Positions 24,801-39,000 of a stretch of 64,000 bases of DNA are shown here, in pieces. Position numbers and translations under genes: made by a program. Source of the DNA: Litsea cubeba (Eukaryota > Streptophyta > Magnoliopsida > Laurales > Lauraceae); the NCBI GenBank assembly GCA_012931725.1, contig CM022949.1, forward strand, positions 32,024,274 through 32,088,273. Direction: 5' to 3'. Below the pieces are notes generated by a model that ran no database searches, was not told where the DNA came from, and was given only the letters and a program-made list of their open reading frames with translations. Positions within the stretch are counted from its first letter, which is position 1, and each line of letters begins with the position of its first letter.

Positions 24801-27800
24801 TCAGGATTTTTCGAAATTTTATTTTCTTTTAAAATCAATATTTCTTCCAAACTCACATGGACCGTCCTCAACCATCTTCACCAGCTCTCACCTGGTTTTT
24901 CGGATCAAACAACCGTTACTAGGTTTAATCCTGATTTTGTATATCACTGACTGGAAAAACCTACCACTGCAGATGGTCGTTCTCCTGATCCTCCACCGGC
25001 AAATGGTTCCCCACCTACTCATGCCCTGCGTCGCTCCTCCAGAACTTCTAGACCGCCTGCGCGGTATAGATTTACCCATACTTCTTTGATGGCAACCTAT
25101 CTTCCGTCTCTATCCCAAGGTCTTATTTGCAGGATATACAACCAGATTGTTGGAACCAGGCCATGAAGGAGGAATTGGATGCATTGGATCAGAATCACAC
25201 TTGGGATATTGTGGAGTGTCCTTCAGTAGTTAAACCCATTGTTTGCAAATGGATCTACTCGATCAAACTTAAATCTGATGGGTCCCTGGATAGACACAAA
25301 GCTCGACTTGTGGCACTCAGAAATAGACAGGAGTATGGCATTGACTATGAGGAAACATTTGCACATGTGGCAAAAATGACATCTATTCGGTTACTTCTCC
25401 CCATTGCTGCATCTAAATCCTGGCCATTATACCAAATGGATGTCAAAAATGCTTTTCTTCATGGGGATCTAAAAGAAGAAGTCTATGTGCGGATCCCTCA
25501 AGGCGTCTCCTCTCCCTCAAAGAGGACTGTCTGTCACCTGCGAAAATCGCTTTATGATCTAAAGCAAGCTCCTTTGGCATGGTTCAAAACCTTCAAGGGT
25601 CACTTATGCGAGACTGGCTTTACTCAGAGTCCTTATGATCCATCTCTCTTTCTATGCCACACATCTACTGGTGTTATGGTGCTTCTCGTGTATGTTGACG
25701 ATATCATTATCACGAGCACGAATGATGGTATGATCAAATCTCTCCAAGCCTCTCCCGGGGATTTCTTCCATATGAAGGATTTGGGCCCATTACATTATTT
25801 TTTGGGCTTAGAGGTGCATCAATCTCTCAAAGGTCTATTTGTTAATCAACACAAATACACATCAGATCTTATTGAGGAGGCTGACCTCCATGATTCTTTG
25901 CCTATTAATACGCCCGTAGAGATAAATCTCAAGTTGAGTAAAGATAATAGCGATCTTCCTGATCCTCATTCCTACCGGCGTCTGGTGGGAAGTCTCGTCT
26001 ATCTCACCATCACTAGACCTGCAATATCCTTTGCTGTTAATCTTGTGAGTCAGTTCATGACAGCTCCTCGACACCTTCATTTGACAGCTGTGAAACGTAT
26101 TATCCGCTATCTACTGAGAACTGTCACTTGTGGTTTCTATTATCCAAAGGATAATCCTCTTCATCAGACCGCTTATGCGAATGCTAACTGGGCAAGCTGT
26201 CAAGACACACGCCATTCTATTACTGGTTGGTGCATGTACCTTAGAAATTCTCTCATTTCTTGGAAATGCAAGAAACAAAAACGGGTGTCCAGATCTTCCA
26301 CGGAAGCTGAATATAGGGCAATTTCTTCTACTTGTTTTGAGATTTTATGGCTACGGGGACTTCTTTCGGAACTTGGGTTCGCTCAAACCTCTCTTACTTC
26401 ATTGCATGCCGACAATACTGGAGCTATCCGAATCACGGAAAATCCCGTCTTCCATGAACGCACCAAACATATAAAAGTTGACTGCCACTTAGCGTGAAAT
26501 CATTAGTCTACCTCATGTCCCTACAGAGTTTCGGTTTGCAGATATCTTCACAAAGGGACTTCCTCGGCCTCGACATCAATTTCTTGTCTCCAAATTGTTG
26601 CTTTATGACTCCTCAGCATCAATTTGAGGGGGGTGTCAATCCAAGCCCAATCTCAGCATGCCCATTTACTGTATTGTACTTAGTCGAAACCCATTTATTG
26701 TATTGTACTTAGTCAAAAGATAATACTTAGTTGTTGCTACAGTTTAGGATCTGAGATACTTAATTGATTGTAATTAAGGCATTGAGCCCCTACATATATG
26801 AAGAACAGTCGACCCTCAAAGGGCACTGTATTGAGCAGTCTCTCAAAACTGCTTCCATTCTTTTACAATGACAATGCCTAGGCATTAAGGAGTACATTAT
26901 GAGCCCGCTTAGGCACTGCTCTAGGTGCAAAGGGTGTATACGAAGTGCCTAGAAATTTACAGAGAACAAATGACAGATATACAAAAGATGGCAGATAAAC
27001 AGTGATCAAAAAGTAATAATTGACCTGTTTTACAAAGAAATAAAAGAAGCTCATACCCAAATAACAGAAAAGGCCAACCTCTCCACATCAGACCGAAGAG
27101 AACAGATGTCTGCAAGGATAAAGTTATGACCAAGAGAAGCAAAGAAATTAACAAAAAAAAAAAAAACCTATGGCATCATCAAACTCTCAAAACCAATTTT
27201 TACAATCCAAATAATTGACTAATAGAGAATCTCAATGGCTTGAAACAGGCACCCACCTTCTGTTAGTGGTTTAGGAAGCATGTCAATTCGTCGCTCAACG
27301 AGATAGACAGATGTTCCCCGCTGTGATGCTTCATCATCAAGTGGGGTTCCAGGATAGACAAAGTTTGTCACGTCAGCAATATCTTGCAAAATTTTGTCAA
27401 GGTTTACACTAAGAAAAGCTCTAAGCTGGATTGAAGAAATTACGAAATAAAAACAAAGATGTAACTGTAAGTTTAAAAACCTACTAAGTCTAAATACACT
27501 AAGTTTGACACATTGATTGGGTGATTTACATTCTATAATGACCCATTGATTGGGTGATAACACATTGATTGGGTGATTTACATTCTATAATGACCCATTG
27601 ATTGGGTGATATGCTAGCTATAAATGGAAATACAACTGATAAAAATAATGAATGGTTGTACAGATTTGTCCCATGACTGGGTAAAATAGGCTCAGTTTGA
27701 GTTTGGGTTGGCCCAATAAATTGCTTTGACCCAATGGGCTGAACCAACCCACTATCTTTACAATCCAGACCGACCCTCAATGAGCTTTTAGTACTTATAG

Positions 27801-29984
27801 ACAGCGATAACAAATCATATTCTAATATCTTAGCAATTTGTAACAAGGAACTGTATTGTGTTGATAAATCAGTTTTTTTTTTTTGCCATATCCTTTCTAC
27901 AATTCCACACATGTAGGAGCAATATAGGTGAACCAGCACATTTATCTGATGGGATCCATCATGTATAGGAGATGTCCCAAAAGTCACATACAACGAAGAT
28001 TTCAGTGTGTGGCCTACAAATTGACAATCAACAGAAAAACATTAAGCAAAAGAAGAAAAAAAACCCAAATGGTCCAATAAAAGGTCTGAAATTGGATGGC
28101 TTTGTTATTCATTCTAGAATATTTTGAGCCATCCCTCACCTTCGGTGCAACCAATCAGATCTTATAATCAGTAATATAAACCACTATGAACCCCACTTGC
28201 ATGCACTAGGTGCATCAGAACAACGTGCACATCTAGATCCATTTAACCTGCATCCAGAGTTGCAGAAACATGTATGGGTGAAGGACAAGGACATAAGATA
28301 TCAAACACTGGGGAGACCCAGTACTCAATTGAGCTTCTTTAATCCTTCTATCCAATACAAACAAAGTTGGCACTCTACATCTTTGATCATAGATACAGAT
28401 CCACACATCAAAATACACATTATTTTTAGCATATTATGATGAACTTTTGTTGGGAATCAACTTGAAACATCATCAAAGGGTAAGGAATATTTTATGGATG
28501 TCATCTTGCTCTACAATATTAAGGCCACTTCAGCATAAACAAAAGTAAAGACTAAAAGGATACGAACTCCCACTTCAAAATTTCCATTTGGAAGGGGTGT
28601 GCAGTGCAATGCATCATCAATATCTTTGCAACCTGAACCAAATATGATCATTTATTACCAGTACATCCCAGAATGCAAATAGCAACTGACAAGAAATAAC
28701 AATGGAAATCGAAAAAAGAAAAATAGAAACAAAGTCAGTATCAGTAAATAGACAATTAATAACATACCAGGCGGATCCACACTAAAAACCCGCACTTGTC
28801 GTAAATCCTGTCTATTGGGATTTGCCAAATCATCAGCTGACAATGTCCAGGGTAGTGGTGGCAAGCAGGCCAGAACTTGTGAAGAAAATGGTCTTGAATT
28901 GATATCATTCTCGATCAATACAACCTGTAGCATGCAAAGATAACCACTGTCATACATAGCTGAACTTGTTTGTTTCATTTTAACCAAAACAGGGTAAAAT
29001 GTGTATTTACTTAAACTCTAGCGTTATATAAATATTTACCCTCAAATCCAAAAATGTACACGACCACAGTTTCCATTTATCCAGGCAAAATTCCTATCGC
29101 TAAACAACTTTAATCGGTAAAATTTATAGAGCTTAAATTTTTTAGCCATTAGAATTTGTAGACTGCAGAGGTGGACCTTTCATAGAAGAAAGAAAGAAAG
29201 AAAAGCATTGATTTTTCAGTGACATGCTACCATACTTATAGCCAGCTAGTTTAGTAAATTAGAAAGTGTAGAGGTTAATTTAGCCTCTGGGAACAGTAGG
29301 TGAGAAATTCAGCCCTAGAACTAGCAGATATTACAAGTGAGGGCATTTTTGTTTGAGAAGGTCAAAGGTGAAAGATCTGGGAATATTGAGACTTCGTGAA
29401 AAAAAAATTGTAAACCATATGATTTAACATTCTTAATTTTGGAGCCTATTTCGGCTGTTAATAGTCAACACCACCTTGTGGTTGAAAAAAAAATTAGGGA
29501 CTGCTAAAGAAACAGGGTAAGCCCAATTAACTTGCCTCGCTTTCAGTATCCCTATCACCAATTTCTCCAATGGTGCGAACATAATGACCAGATGGATATC
29601 GAGACAGGCAATCCCAAGAATCAACAGCAACAATAATTCTCTTGTCCAGAATATTCCCAAGCTGCCGAGTTCGAATCCGAATCTTAGGAATCCTTCGATC
29701 TTTGGAGACAAATAAAGCATGAGCAATACCACCATCAGCCGCAGGCATAGGCATTGGCTCCAAAGATCCACAATAGCTGCATAAGTCAAGCCAAGTTATA
29801 AAAGATCATATGATCATGGCAAATGAAAATACAAATGAATATATAATTATATATGGTTAATCTCATTTTTAGCAAGCTATTCAAAATCTGTTGATGGCTA
29901 ATCTTCAAATAGGAACAACTTCATGCATTATCTGGTTCCTGAGCATAGGATATAATCATCTTACAGCATTATCACCCAATCAAA

Positions 29985-30020
<36 letters not shown>

Positions 30021-33000
30021 CGCAGACAGAGACAGACACTTGTTATAAGGAAACACCTACTTAGTAAGAAAAAAATCACAGCACAAACAAACTGAGACAT
30101 GTTATGGGTTCAAGTCATGTTACCAATAAAAAAATGAACTTAAAAGAAATTAGTAAAAATTGTTAAAATCAAGTAAATACAAGTCAAACTAAGCTTGTAG
30201 TGATAGAAAAAAAAAATGGAACTTTTAGCATAGCAATCATCTCAAGGACATATTTTTCTGCAAACCTTTGGAAGATTTTCGGTCAAGCAAGAGCCACATA
30301 ACAAAACCTTCTTTAGGGATCGAGCAAAAATGGCATGCCTTTTTTTAGGAAAAAAAAAAACACATGAAGTTCACCATGGACATTGTTCTACCCCAAAAGA
30401 AAAGACATAAAAGTTTACAATGCACTCACTAATGGCAACCTCAAGTCTAAGTATACTGATATCGATATGGATTTGGTAAATTGATTGAATTTCTACCTAT
30501 TTTGGAGGAAATGTGTTGTGTCTTGGCATGAGTCAAAGCCAAGCCTAAAGGAGGAAAAGGGTTCCGTAGGGACCAGAAGCCAGCTTTATGAAACTCACCA
30601 AACCAAATTGAGGGTACACTTTAATTTAAGAGACTAACCGAAAAAAATAATTACTGGACAACCTAGATAATCCGACCATTATACTAGGTGACCTTGACAA
30701 CAAAAAAGAATAGAGAAAAAGATTGTATGAATACTGAGCTGCCTCACTGGGAGAGCCTTCCCCCTTTATATAGATTTCAATCCATCAATCCCACAGATTT
30801 GGGACAAATTACAAATAAAAATTACTTAATCCAAAGTTAATCACAGTCTATATCTAATCAAATGTACACAATAATTGTTGAAATGCAGAAGTCCACGGGA
30901 CTATGTGAAATAATAGCTCTCCTGTACGAGAGTCCACACAACTATACCAAACCAACCCCCCCCCCCCCAAAAAAAAAAGGACCCAACATCATGTTTTTTG
31001 AACCAAGAAATGGTGACAATCAAGTGGCATGGCTTGGTAACGATGTCAGCCAGTTGCACAAAGAAATGTGGGGAAGAGCAATACATCCATTCATGGAGGA
31101 CAAGATTAGATTCAATTTGAATTGCACTTAAGTTATTGGAATAGAAAGAACACGGAATAGACACAGAAAAACCAAATTCAGTAAGAAGGCCTCAAAGCCA
31201 GAGTATTTCGGCATATGCAGATGACATGGCAGTTGGCATGTCTCTGCTTCAATAGAGATTGAAACTATATCTTGTTCAATCCATCTATATGCATATCATG
31301 TGAGAATTGCACGGAGTGGATGAAGTGGGTACCTTGGGTCGTGACCAGACCTTTGCCCTCATTGGTGATAGGTATTGCTGGCCTTGAGGTTGCTATTAGG
31401 TCATGCCAAAGATCAAGCACTACCAATCTTGCATGCTCCATGGAACATCAAGCATGGACTTAATTCTCAGTTAACAAAGGCTAACTAGATGATCAACACA
31501 ATTTCCGTGATGATGACAAGTTCTCAAAGATGGTGGATTCCATACCATGTTTAACCACAATAAATGCCTACAAAATTACACATTATTCTTTTGTGAGGTT
31601 TTTCGTCTTAATTGGCTTCCGAGGACTATCATGTCAAAACAATGACAATTCATGAGCTACTTCTAGAAAACACCATGATTTTTAAGAAAGACCAAGCTAC
31701 ATTTATCTAGTGCATACCACTATCAGAATAAGTGGTGAGTCATTGCTTTGGTAGGTTGTAATGTATCTTGACTTTAATGACATTGCTAAGTGGGACCTTG
31801 TTCTCCCTATGGCTAAGTTTGCCAACAACTCAGTCCATAGGTATGTCCCCTTTCCAACAGGAGACTCAATTATGCCCCCACCTTGCAATCAAACTTGGCT
31901 CCGCCATCCATAGAGATGAGGTCGAGTGCAAATGTTGATGATTTCATCTGCCTCAGACAATAAGTATATGACGAATTTCAATGATACACAGCTGCCAGCA
32001 ATGAGAGTTATAGGTAGAATGCAGATACCAAACGTCCATTTGTTCAATTTGCAGAAGGTGATATGGTTATGGTCCGAGTTCATCCTGAACAAGTATCACT
32101 AGGAGCCTCCAAGAAGCTTCATCCACGCAATGCAAGTCCATTCAAGATTGTGAAGAAAATTAATTCTCAGACTTATGTCCTCGATCTTCCATCAGATCTA
32201 GCTGTCAATCCTACTTCCAATGCAGAAGATCTCACTATCTATCATGGGCACCGTGTAGATGAAGAAGATGAGAACGAGGTCTCAACCTTCCAACAATTCC
32301 ACCACATACGGACTTGATTGTTAGATATATTTGATGACCAAATTGTCTTTCCATGTCAAGCTGGTCAACAGAAGTTTCCTCACTTGTTGGCAAGGAGAGC
32401 CTCTTGCCAATACCATGCGGATCACTGCCAGTTTTCCAGCAATTAAATCCTAATATTTAGCAGCAGTATCGAGATATTAACTTGCCAGCTTTGAGCCCAC
32501 TTGAGCTGGGGAGAGTTGTTACCAGCCGAGACCGTCTTTGAGGGCCACTGAGCCCAAGTCCAAGCCCACGCTCACGTGGGCATAAGTATATGCTGGGATG
32601 CCGATGCAGGCCCTAGGGTTAGAGCTTGCGTGAATTGGTATTAGAGCCAAACGATCCCTCGATCGATCAGCGTGATTACCATTCACAGCCACTCATGTCA
32701 TCCACCCATTGTCTTCCCTGCCAAATCTCCAAACACCCGCCGTCCAAATCGCGAGTGCCCATCACCAGCAATTTCATCCCATCCTCATCACCCTAACCTC
32801 AAAAAAAAAAAAAAAAACTTAGGGCCTAAGAAACCTAAACAAACTAGGAAACTAGAATCTTATCCTAATTACAATAAAATTAGAAACTTAATCCTAAATG
32901 CAACTCATCAAATAAACTAGTAACTAATAACAATTAGATAAATAGAAAACTTCCTAAATCTATTTGGGCCCTACAAGGTCTATCTGCATTAGATGCCCAA

Positions 33001-36000
33001 GGCACTAACCATGCAACCCAATAAATAATTGGGTTTGTTTGAAATCCAAGGGACCCAACTTTTTTTTTCTTTGGATTAGATGTGGGCCTAGTTAGCAAAT
33101 TCGGAAACCTGACTCCTTTATTCTCTCTAAAAGGGAAGTAGATCACTTTGAAATTATTTTCAAGTTTTCTCCATTATTCTATCTTCTTTATCATTTAGTA
33201 GATTCAATGTATCTTTTATGTCTTTTATCCCTAATCGATCAACCCGACGCAGCCAAGATCCGCAATCGGATTAATAGATCAATCTCCTGAAGGATTGATC
33301 GAATCCAAGAGGATTCCAGCCACTAGGGCACAAGCATAACCATGGAATAATCCATAAACTCACGTGAGCAACTCAAGCAATTGATTTGATTAATTTGAAT
33401 AAGCATGTCTATTACAATAAAAGGCTTCTCTATTTATAATGTAATAAGGCTACTAAATTAGTAAACTATGCTGCGGGTCCTTGTCTTGGATACAGACCGG
33501 ACTGCATCACAAGCTCTAGCCGGATCTTAGCTTGTAAGCTAATTGAGACAACTCAAGCTCGGCTTGATTAGCAAACTAGCGGAGCTTGAGCCGAACCCTA
33601 ATAGAGCCAAGCAATGCTGGCTTAAACATTCTTAGTATTAAGATTGGCATGTTAGCTGCCTTGTTCCTGCAGATCCTCTTCATCAATCAGTTGCATCAGA
33701 GTTCAAACCCCAAGGTTCAAAGCTCCTTTATCACACTACCATTCTCAACCATAGTTGCGAATTTCTGTTCATTTTGGCCTAACAGCCGAAACTTTCTGGT
33801 TCAGACAAGAGTCCAAAGTCCAAACCTAACACCCTCCTAAAATTTCAGTTTGGATTTCAAACCATTTCAACTGACATGGCTGAAATCCCTAATTTCGTCG
33901 GAAATTTTTTATTTTCCCAGATAAATTAACCCTTGTCTCGTCTCAGATGAAGAAAAAAAAAAAGGAAGAAGAACCCTACTTTCTTCTGAAATTTTTTTAT
34001 TTTTTTACCGAAAAATTAACCCATGTTTCATTTCTGGTGAAGAAAGGAGAAAAAAAGGGGAAGATGAAGAAGAATCTGAAGCTTGTCGGTCAACTGGTAA
34101 CAAGTAAGCCTCCTTCCCTCTCCTCTGTTCCATCATCTCTTTCTCAATCTCTGTTCTCACGGCAAAAAGGGGCTCCTGGGAGGGGTGTTTTTTTTTTACA
34201 TTCCTTTTTTTTTTTTTTTGTCTTACAAACATTCCTTTTTATTAACAGGCTCATGTGAGATTTGTGGGTCCCACAGTGGGGCCCGCCTGAGTAAAGATCT
34301 AAAGCCACAATTCTAAATGTTCCATCGATATATGAGGCCTAGCCAATTCCAGTCTAACAAAAAACAACTAAATAAGGCCCTAGCTAAATTTCACTCTCAA
34401 ATGGAAATAGGCTCTCGCTAAATTTTACACTGATACAATATGAGCCCACTGTTAGATTGATCAAGTAAGTCTTTTATAAGGAAATTATAAAAAAGCCCCA
34501 AAAATTAGTGTTCTTTAAGAAAATCTCGAAGAAATCCCAAATTTCGGCCATGTATGATTTAGTTGAAAATTAAATGTATCAATTTCTATGTTATTTTTAA
34601 TTTCAATATTTATTTTATATTTATATATGTTTATTTATTTTTTATATTTCTCTTAAATGTAACTCCTAAATGTTGCCGAAACAATTCGGTTTGGAGGCCA
34701 AACCAAACCAGGGTCCAAAGTGAAATTCTTTCACAACACCAATCAACAAAATACCATGAACCACAACATGAAACAAAATACTGAACATAACAGGGAAGAA
34801 GAAGTAATTGATAGTGAACAGTGATCTAGTTTCTTCCTTTTAATTGGAAGAACGAATATAGTATGAGAATCTTTTCCATTTCACTTCCTGTCAACAAAAA
34901 GACAAAACCAACCCACGATCTATTCGGAAAACACAAACTTTACTAATCATAACTGCAACCAACTCTAATTAGCATGTATTCAAAGAGAGATATACAAGTA
35001 ATCCATAAATAGCATCCATCCCTAAATGACTTACGAGTGCCAATTGCGCTTAATAATACCAACAACACGCCCTGAAGGACGGCCTGTAACGGGATTCGCA
35101 GCTCCAACAGCACCATTCTCTACATTTGTATTCCTAGGAGCATCATCAGCGCTACCTGGAACTAAACGTACATCTTCATCCTCATCATCCTCTGAAAAGG
35201 AATACAAAATTTAAGTAAGATGATATCAACTTAGTTATATAAGAATATGCTTCATCTAAATTAAGATATAGATGGGTCAGGACTAAGGTCAGACCAGAGA
35301 CCCAACTGAATCTGACCTGAAAATCAGGAGGTCGAGGTCCCAGTTTAGACCTGATGTGTCAGGTCCAGGTCCACAATCCAAGACCCAGTGACAGACTCAA
35401 CTCAGACACATATATTATGAAAGAATAAACAATTAGAAAATATTTTCTAAATATGTAATGCTATTTGGTTTATAACAATGGACACAAGCATACTCATTCA
35501 ATATTCAAATATAATGAGGCCTGGCCAGGATCCAGGTATGAGTCCTAAGATGGGACACAAACCCAACCAAGAATAATCAGATCCAGCTTGACCAAAGCAG
35601 AACCAACCAGCTTAAAGCCCTTCTCTAAATTAAACAAAAGCGCTGTATGATTAGAAACTGTACCATCATCAACAATACCCAGGGACTTCCCCTCTTGCCA
35701 CTGATCTTCAGGCAGGAGCTCCACTGCAACAATGTCCCCATCAAAAGCCCGATTCATGTTACCCCTCCCATGTATTAATATTTCATCACCAATACTCTCA
35801 CTTCCTACATAAGCCTCAAATGGATTGTAACGATTGACTCGAAGTTTTCCTTGATGGTAAATTCCACGGTGCAATCCAGCAGTAATTTCTGACATAGGTT
35901 TGTGCTGCATCAAAAAGAGAGAAGTAGGTTCAAGTTGAAGAGCCAAAACATTTACGCATTTAATCATTCATTATGTACCGAATATAAAAGTTGATCAAGA

Positions 36001-39000
36001 CATGCAAATAACTAGATATACCTCACTATAGATGACTTTCCTCTTTGAAGGTCTCAACTCTTCAACTTCCACCATATCTACATCCCCGGAATTTGGTTGA
36101 ACAACCAAGTCAAGCAAAGATGGTTGACCAAGCGACTTAACATATGATTCCACTGAAACATAACAAAAGTCACCAATGAGAGTTTCATGCCATGAAAAAT
36201 GAAAGGATATTTAAACAAGACATCACCCAAAGAAAACAACAAAAAAGATTCAATGATAGGTTAAACTTCTGGAGGATAAGTGAAAAAGGGAAAAACAGGA
36301 CAAAAATACCTGTCTCTGCAGAAATACCCTCTTCAATGGCCTTCCGCTTGTTCTCCCTATCATTAGTAACAAGCAACACCCGTGTACTGCCACCCAGGTG
36401 CCTTTGGTACCAACTAGTAGCCACACGAATTGCTAAACAACCAACATTAAGAGGTCAAGATCTAAAGATATACAAGATTGCATCACAGTCATTAAGAGAA
36501 GAAAGCACACTCAAGGAAAGCTTAGAAATGATATACAAACTGCAACAGTGTATATCCAAGCATCTATCATTATTTGGCAATCAACTCAATAGGCCGTACC
36601 GCCGTAGCATTAGATTTGACCCAGTCTTCTTGATCAAAGCAACACATTATCAATTGAAAATGACACGCAACCATAGAGCTCTTAATTGAAAGAACAGAGA
36701 GAGAAAATTATGCAAGGTCAGCACAGAGGTAACAAGGAGTGCAACTTGGTTGTGCTCAACTCAAACCCAACTGACCCAACCTGCTATTTGAACAGGAATG
36801 GCTAGGCTTTCTAAAACACAGGAGCTTGGGCCTAAAAGTGTCATTCTAAATTATTTTGCATCAGGGTTAGATTGAGGTCTCAGGTAACCCAACCAGACCA
36901 TGTATACAATGTATCTGAAATTTTTATACCAAGGGTATGTTATGGGGCATTTTCCAGTCATTGACCTGTTTCAACCAAATAACGAATTGAAACCTTCGCA
37001 TCAATTCCTAAAAGGGAGACAGGAAGCATGGTGTGCTGGATTTCAATAAATTTTCTTTCACATGAAATTCATTTACCAATATGTTGAGGTATTATATTTT
37101 GGCCAGCTATCCTCTTATTAGGTGTTTCCCAGCTATCCCTTGACCCCTTCACCCAACGAAGTAGCTTCCTGCTACGCCTCTCTTTCCTTTCTCTACTATA
37201 ATGAGAAGCCTTGTTAAGGGGTCTCCAAGAAGATGGAAGCTCCAAGATGATAAGATCTGCCAGTATATTACAGTTCTTCTCATTTACTCATCCCAAAGAC
37301 AACAACAAACATCCTATGTACTTTTTCCTTTGATTTCAAAAGTCTACAATTAATGAATTGTTTGAATTTTGTTGGATCATAACTCATACAGGCTTTAAAT
37401 CTTCCTCTTTTCACTCTCTCCACTCCATCAGAAGCTTTTACTTTGTAAAGTTTGTATTGGGTATACTTCTCATATATCCATGTGTTATTGGTGGTTTTTT
37501 GTACTTTGTTTAACCTTTGCTCTTCTTAATTAATAGTTACTCTAGGGGTGCACAAAAAATCCGTCGATCCGTAAATCCGATCCGATCTGCGGATTTTTAT
37601 CCAATCTTAAGGTAAACAGATTGGTGACGGATTGAAAATTTTGTAATCCGTTAGCAACGGATCGGTGGCGGATTTCACCCTCAATCCGAGGATTCAATTC
37701 CGATCTGATCCGTTGACATTAAATATAAAAATATATAAAAGGGGTCTAAATATCAATTAAGATGTCTAAATTTAAAATAAGAAAAAAAAATTAAGGGGTC
37801 AAAATGTAATTTTTTTTACAACATGTTTGATATTTTTCTTTTAACATTAGATTGAACGGATTGAACGGATTAATCCGATCCAATCCGTTCCTCCACGGAT
37901 CGGATCGGGTCGGATTTTAACGGTCATGGATTGGTGACGGATTCCAAATCCATCAATCCGTAGATAACGGATTGGTTACGGATTTGGCCCAATCCGCACC
38001 AATCCGATCCGTGTACACCCCTACTTATCCCTAACAAATCCCAAAAATAAAAATAAAAATAAAAAACTAAAACCCACCCATGTTTCTCTCTCCCACCTCA
38101 AATAGTAAATCGTAATTGTATTAAATAAACATAGCACATTTCTAGAGCAGTGAAAAGCATACCTCTGTCATTACGATCATTTGGGCTTTCCCCAGTCATC
38201 GCTTTGACATATGTATCCCTAACAATAAGCAAAAATAATACATTTGTTACTCCATAAACCCACTATCTCTGTTATTTTTTCAATATAAACACTCAAACTA
38301 TACAGATATTGACTTCATGGCACATTCAAGAGGAAATGATAGGTCAGATACATTGTAGACATTACATGACTGAAATATTTCAGTGAGATAATGATAAGGT
38401 GCGTCTAAGAAGCAAGGGAGAAAAGTGTTGAAAGTGGTCCATGTGGCGATTTATGGAGCTCTTATTTCATTTTAAAGCAGGCCACGATGCCTCCCTAGCA
38501 AGCCTATGATCATGTGATTCTAATATGAATCTTTTTATCAGTGGATTTTTATAAGAATTAAGTAACATCATCACCAGCATCATAATCATCAAACCATGAT
38601 AAGCAAGATACAAACAAAGCAGGATGCAATATTTGAATTTTTTTTCTTTCTTTTAGCAGGCAGTTTAGTTTAGTTAGGAGTGTTGAATCTAAAATTGTAG
38701 ACAAGGGATTTAAGAGTTCCATTGTTTAGCACCAAGAGATCCATGTATGAGATTTCCATTTAACAAAAATCTCCTCAAGATTGGTATTGCTCATTCACTT
38801 CAGAGATTTTCAAAAAAGAAGCTATTCAACTTTCAGCAGGATTCTCATCCCAAAACTCCAGTTCTAAAACTCCAGCAACACAGATTCAAACTTTCTTTTT
38901 TTTTCTTTTTTACGTGGTCCTCCATTTTGGAAAGTTTATTTTTTTCCTTTATGCTTTGAGAAAAAACATAAAAAATGTACAAACCTTTTTTTACTGGCAA

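Larger units (their letters stand above)
13643..26873 (+). mobile_element. Ty1-copia retrotransposon A in RRP44A intron 13, interrupted by two later insertions
   Basis: The element is bounded by 240-bp LTRs (13643-13882 and 26634-26873) and a 5-bp target-site duplication ATGCC (13638-13642 and 26874-26878). The primer-binding site TGGTATCAGAGCC (13883-13895) directly follows the 5' LTR, and a purine tract, ttgagggggg, precedes the 3' LTR. Gag, protease, integrase, RT and RNase H occur in Copia order but are broken. The two LTRs differ at about a dozen positions by eye (about 5%), so the element is older than its passengers. It is antisense to RRP44A. Confidence 0.95.

Noticed and set aside
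27509..27611. Possible CRISPR-like regular repeat
   Set aside because: Only two adjacent copies without spacers, in a plant intron; a simple tandem duplication.
31272..31463. Short + strand open frame as an independent gene
   Set aside because: Its fragments match the order of a Gypsy integrase across several frames, so it is part of a decayed element.
35545..36689. Open frames extending beyond exons 5 and 7 of RRP44A, and a + strand frame over exon 5
   Set aside because: Extensions run through splice sites into introns, and the + strand frame is antisense to a conserved PIN exon.
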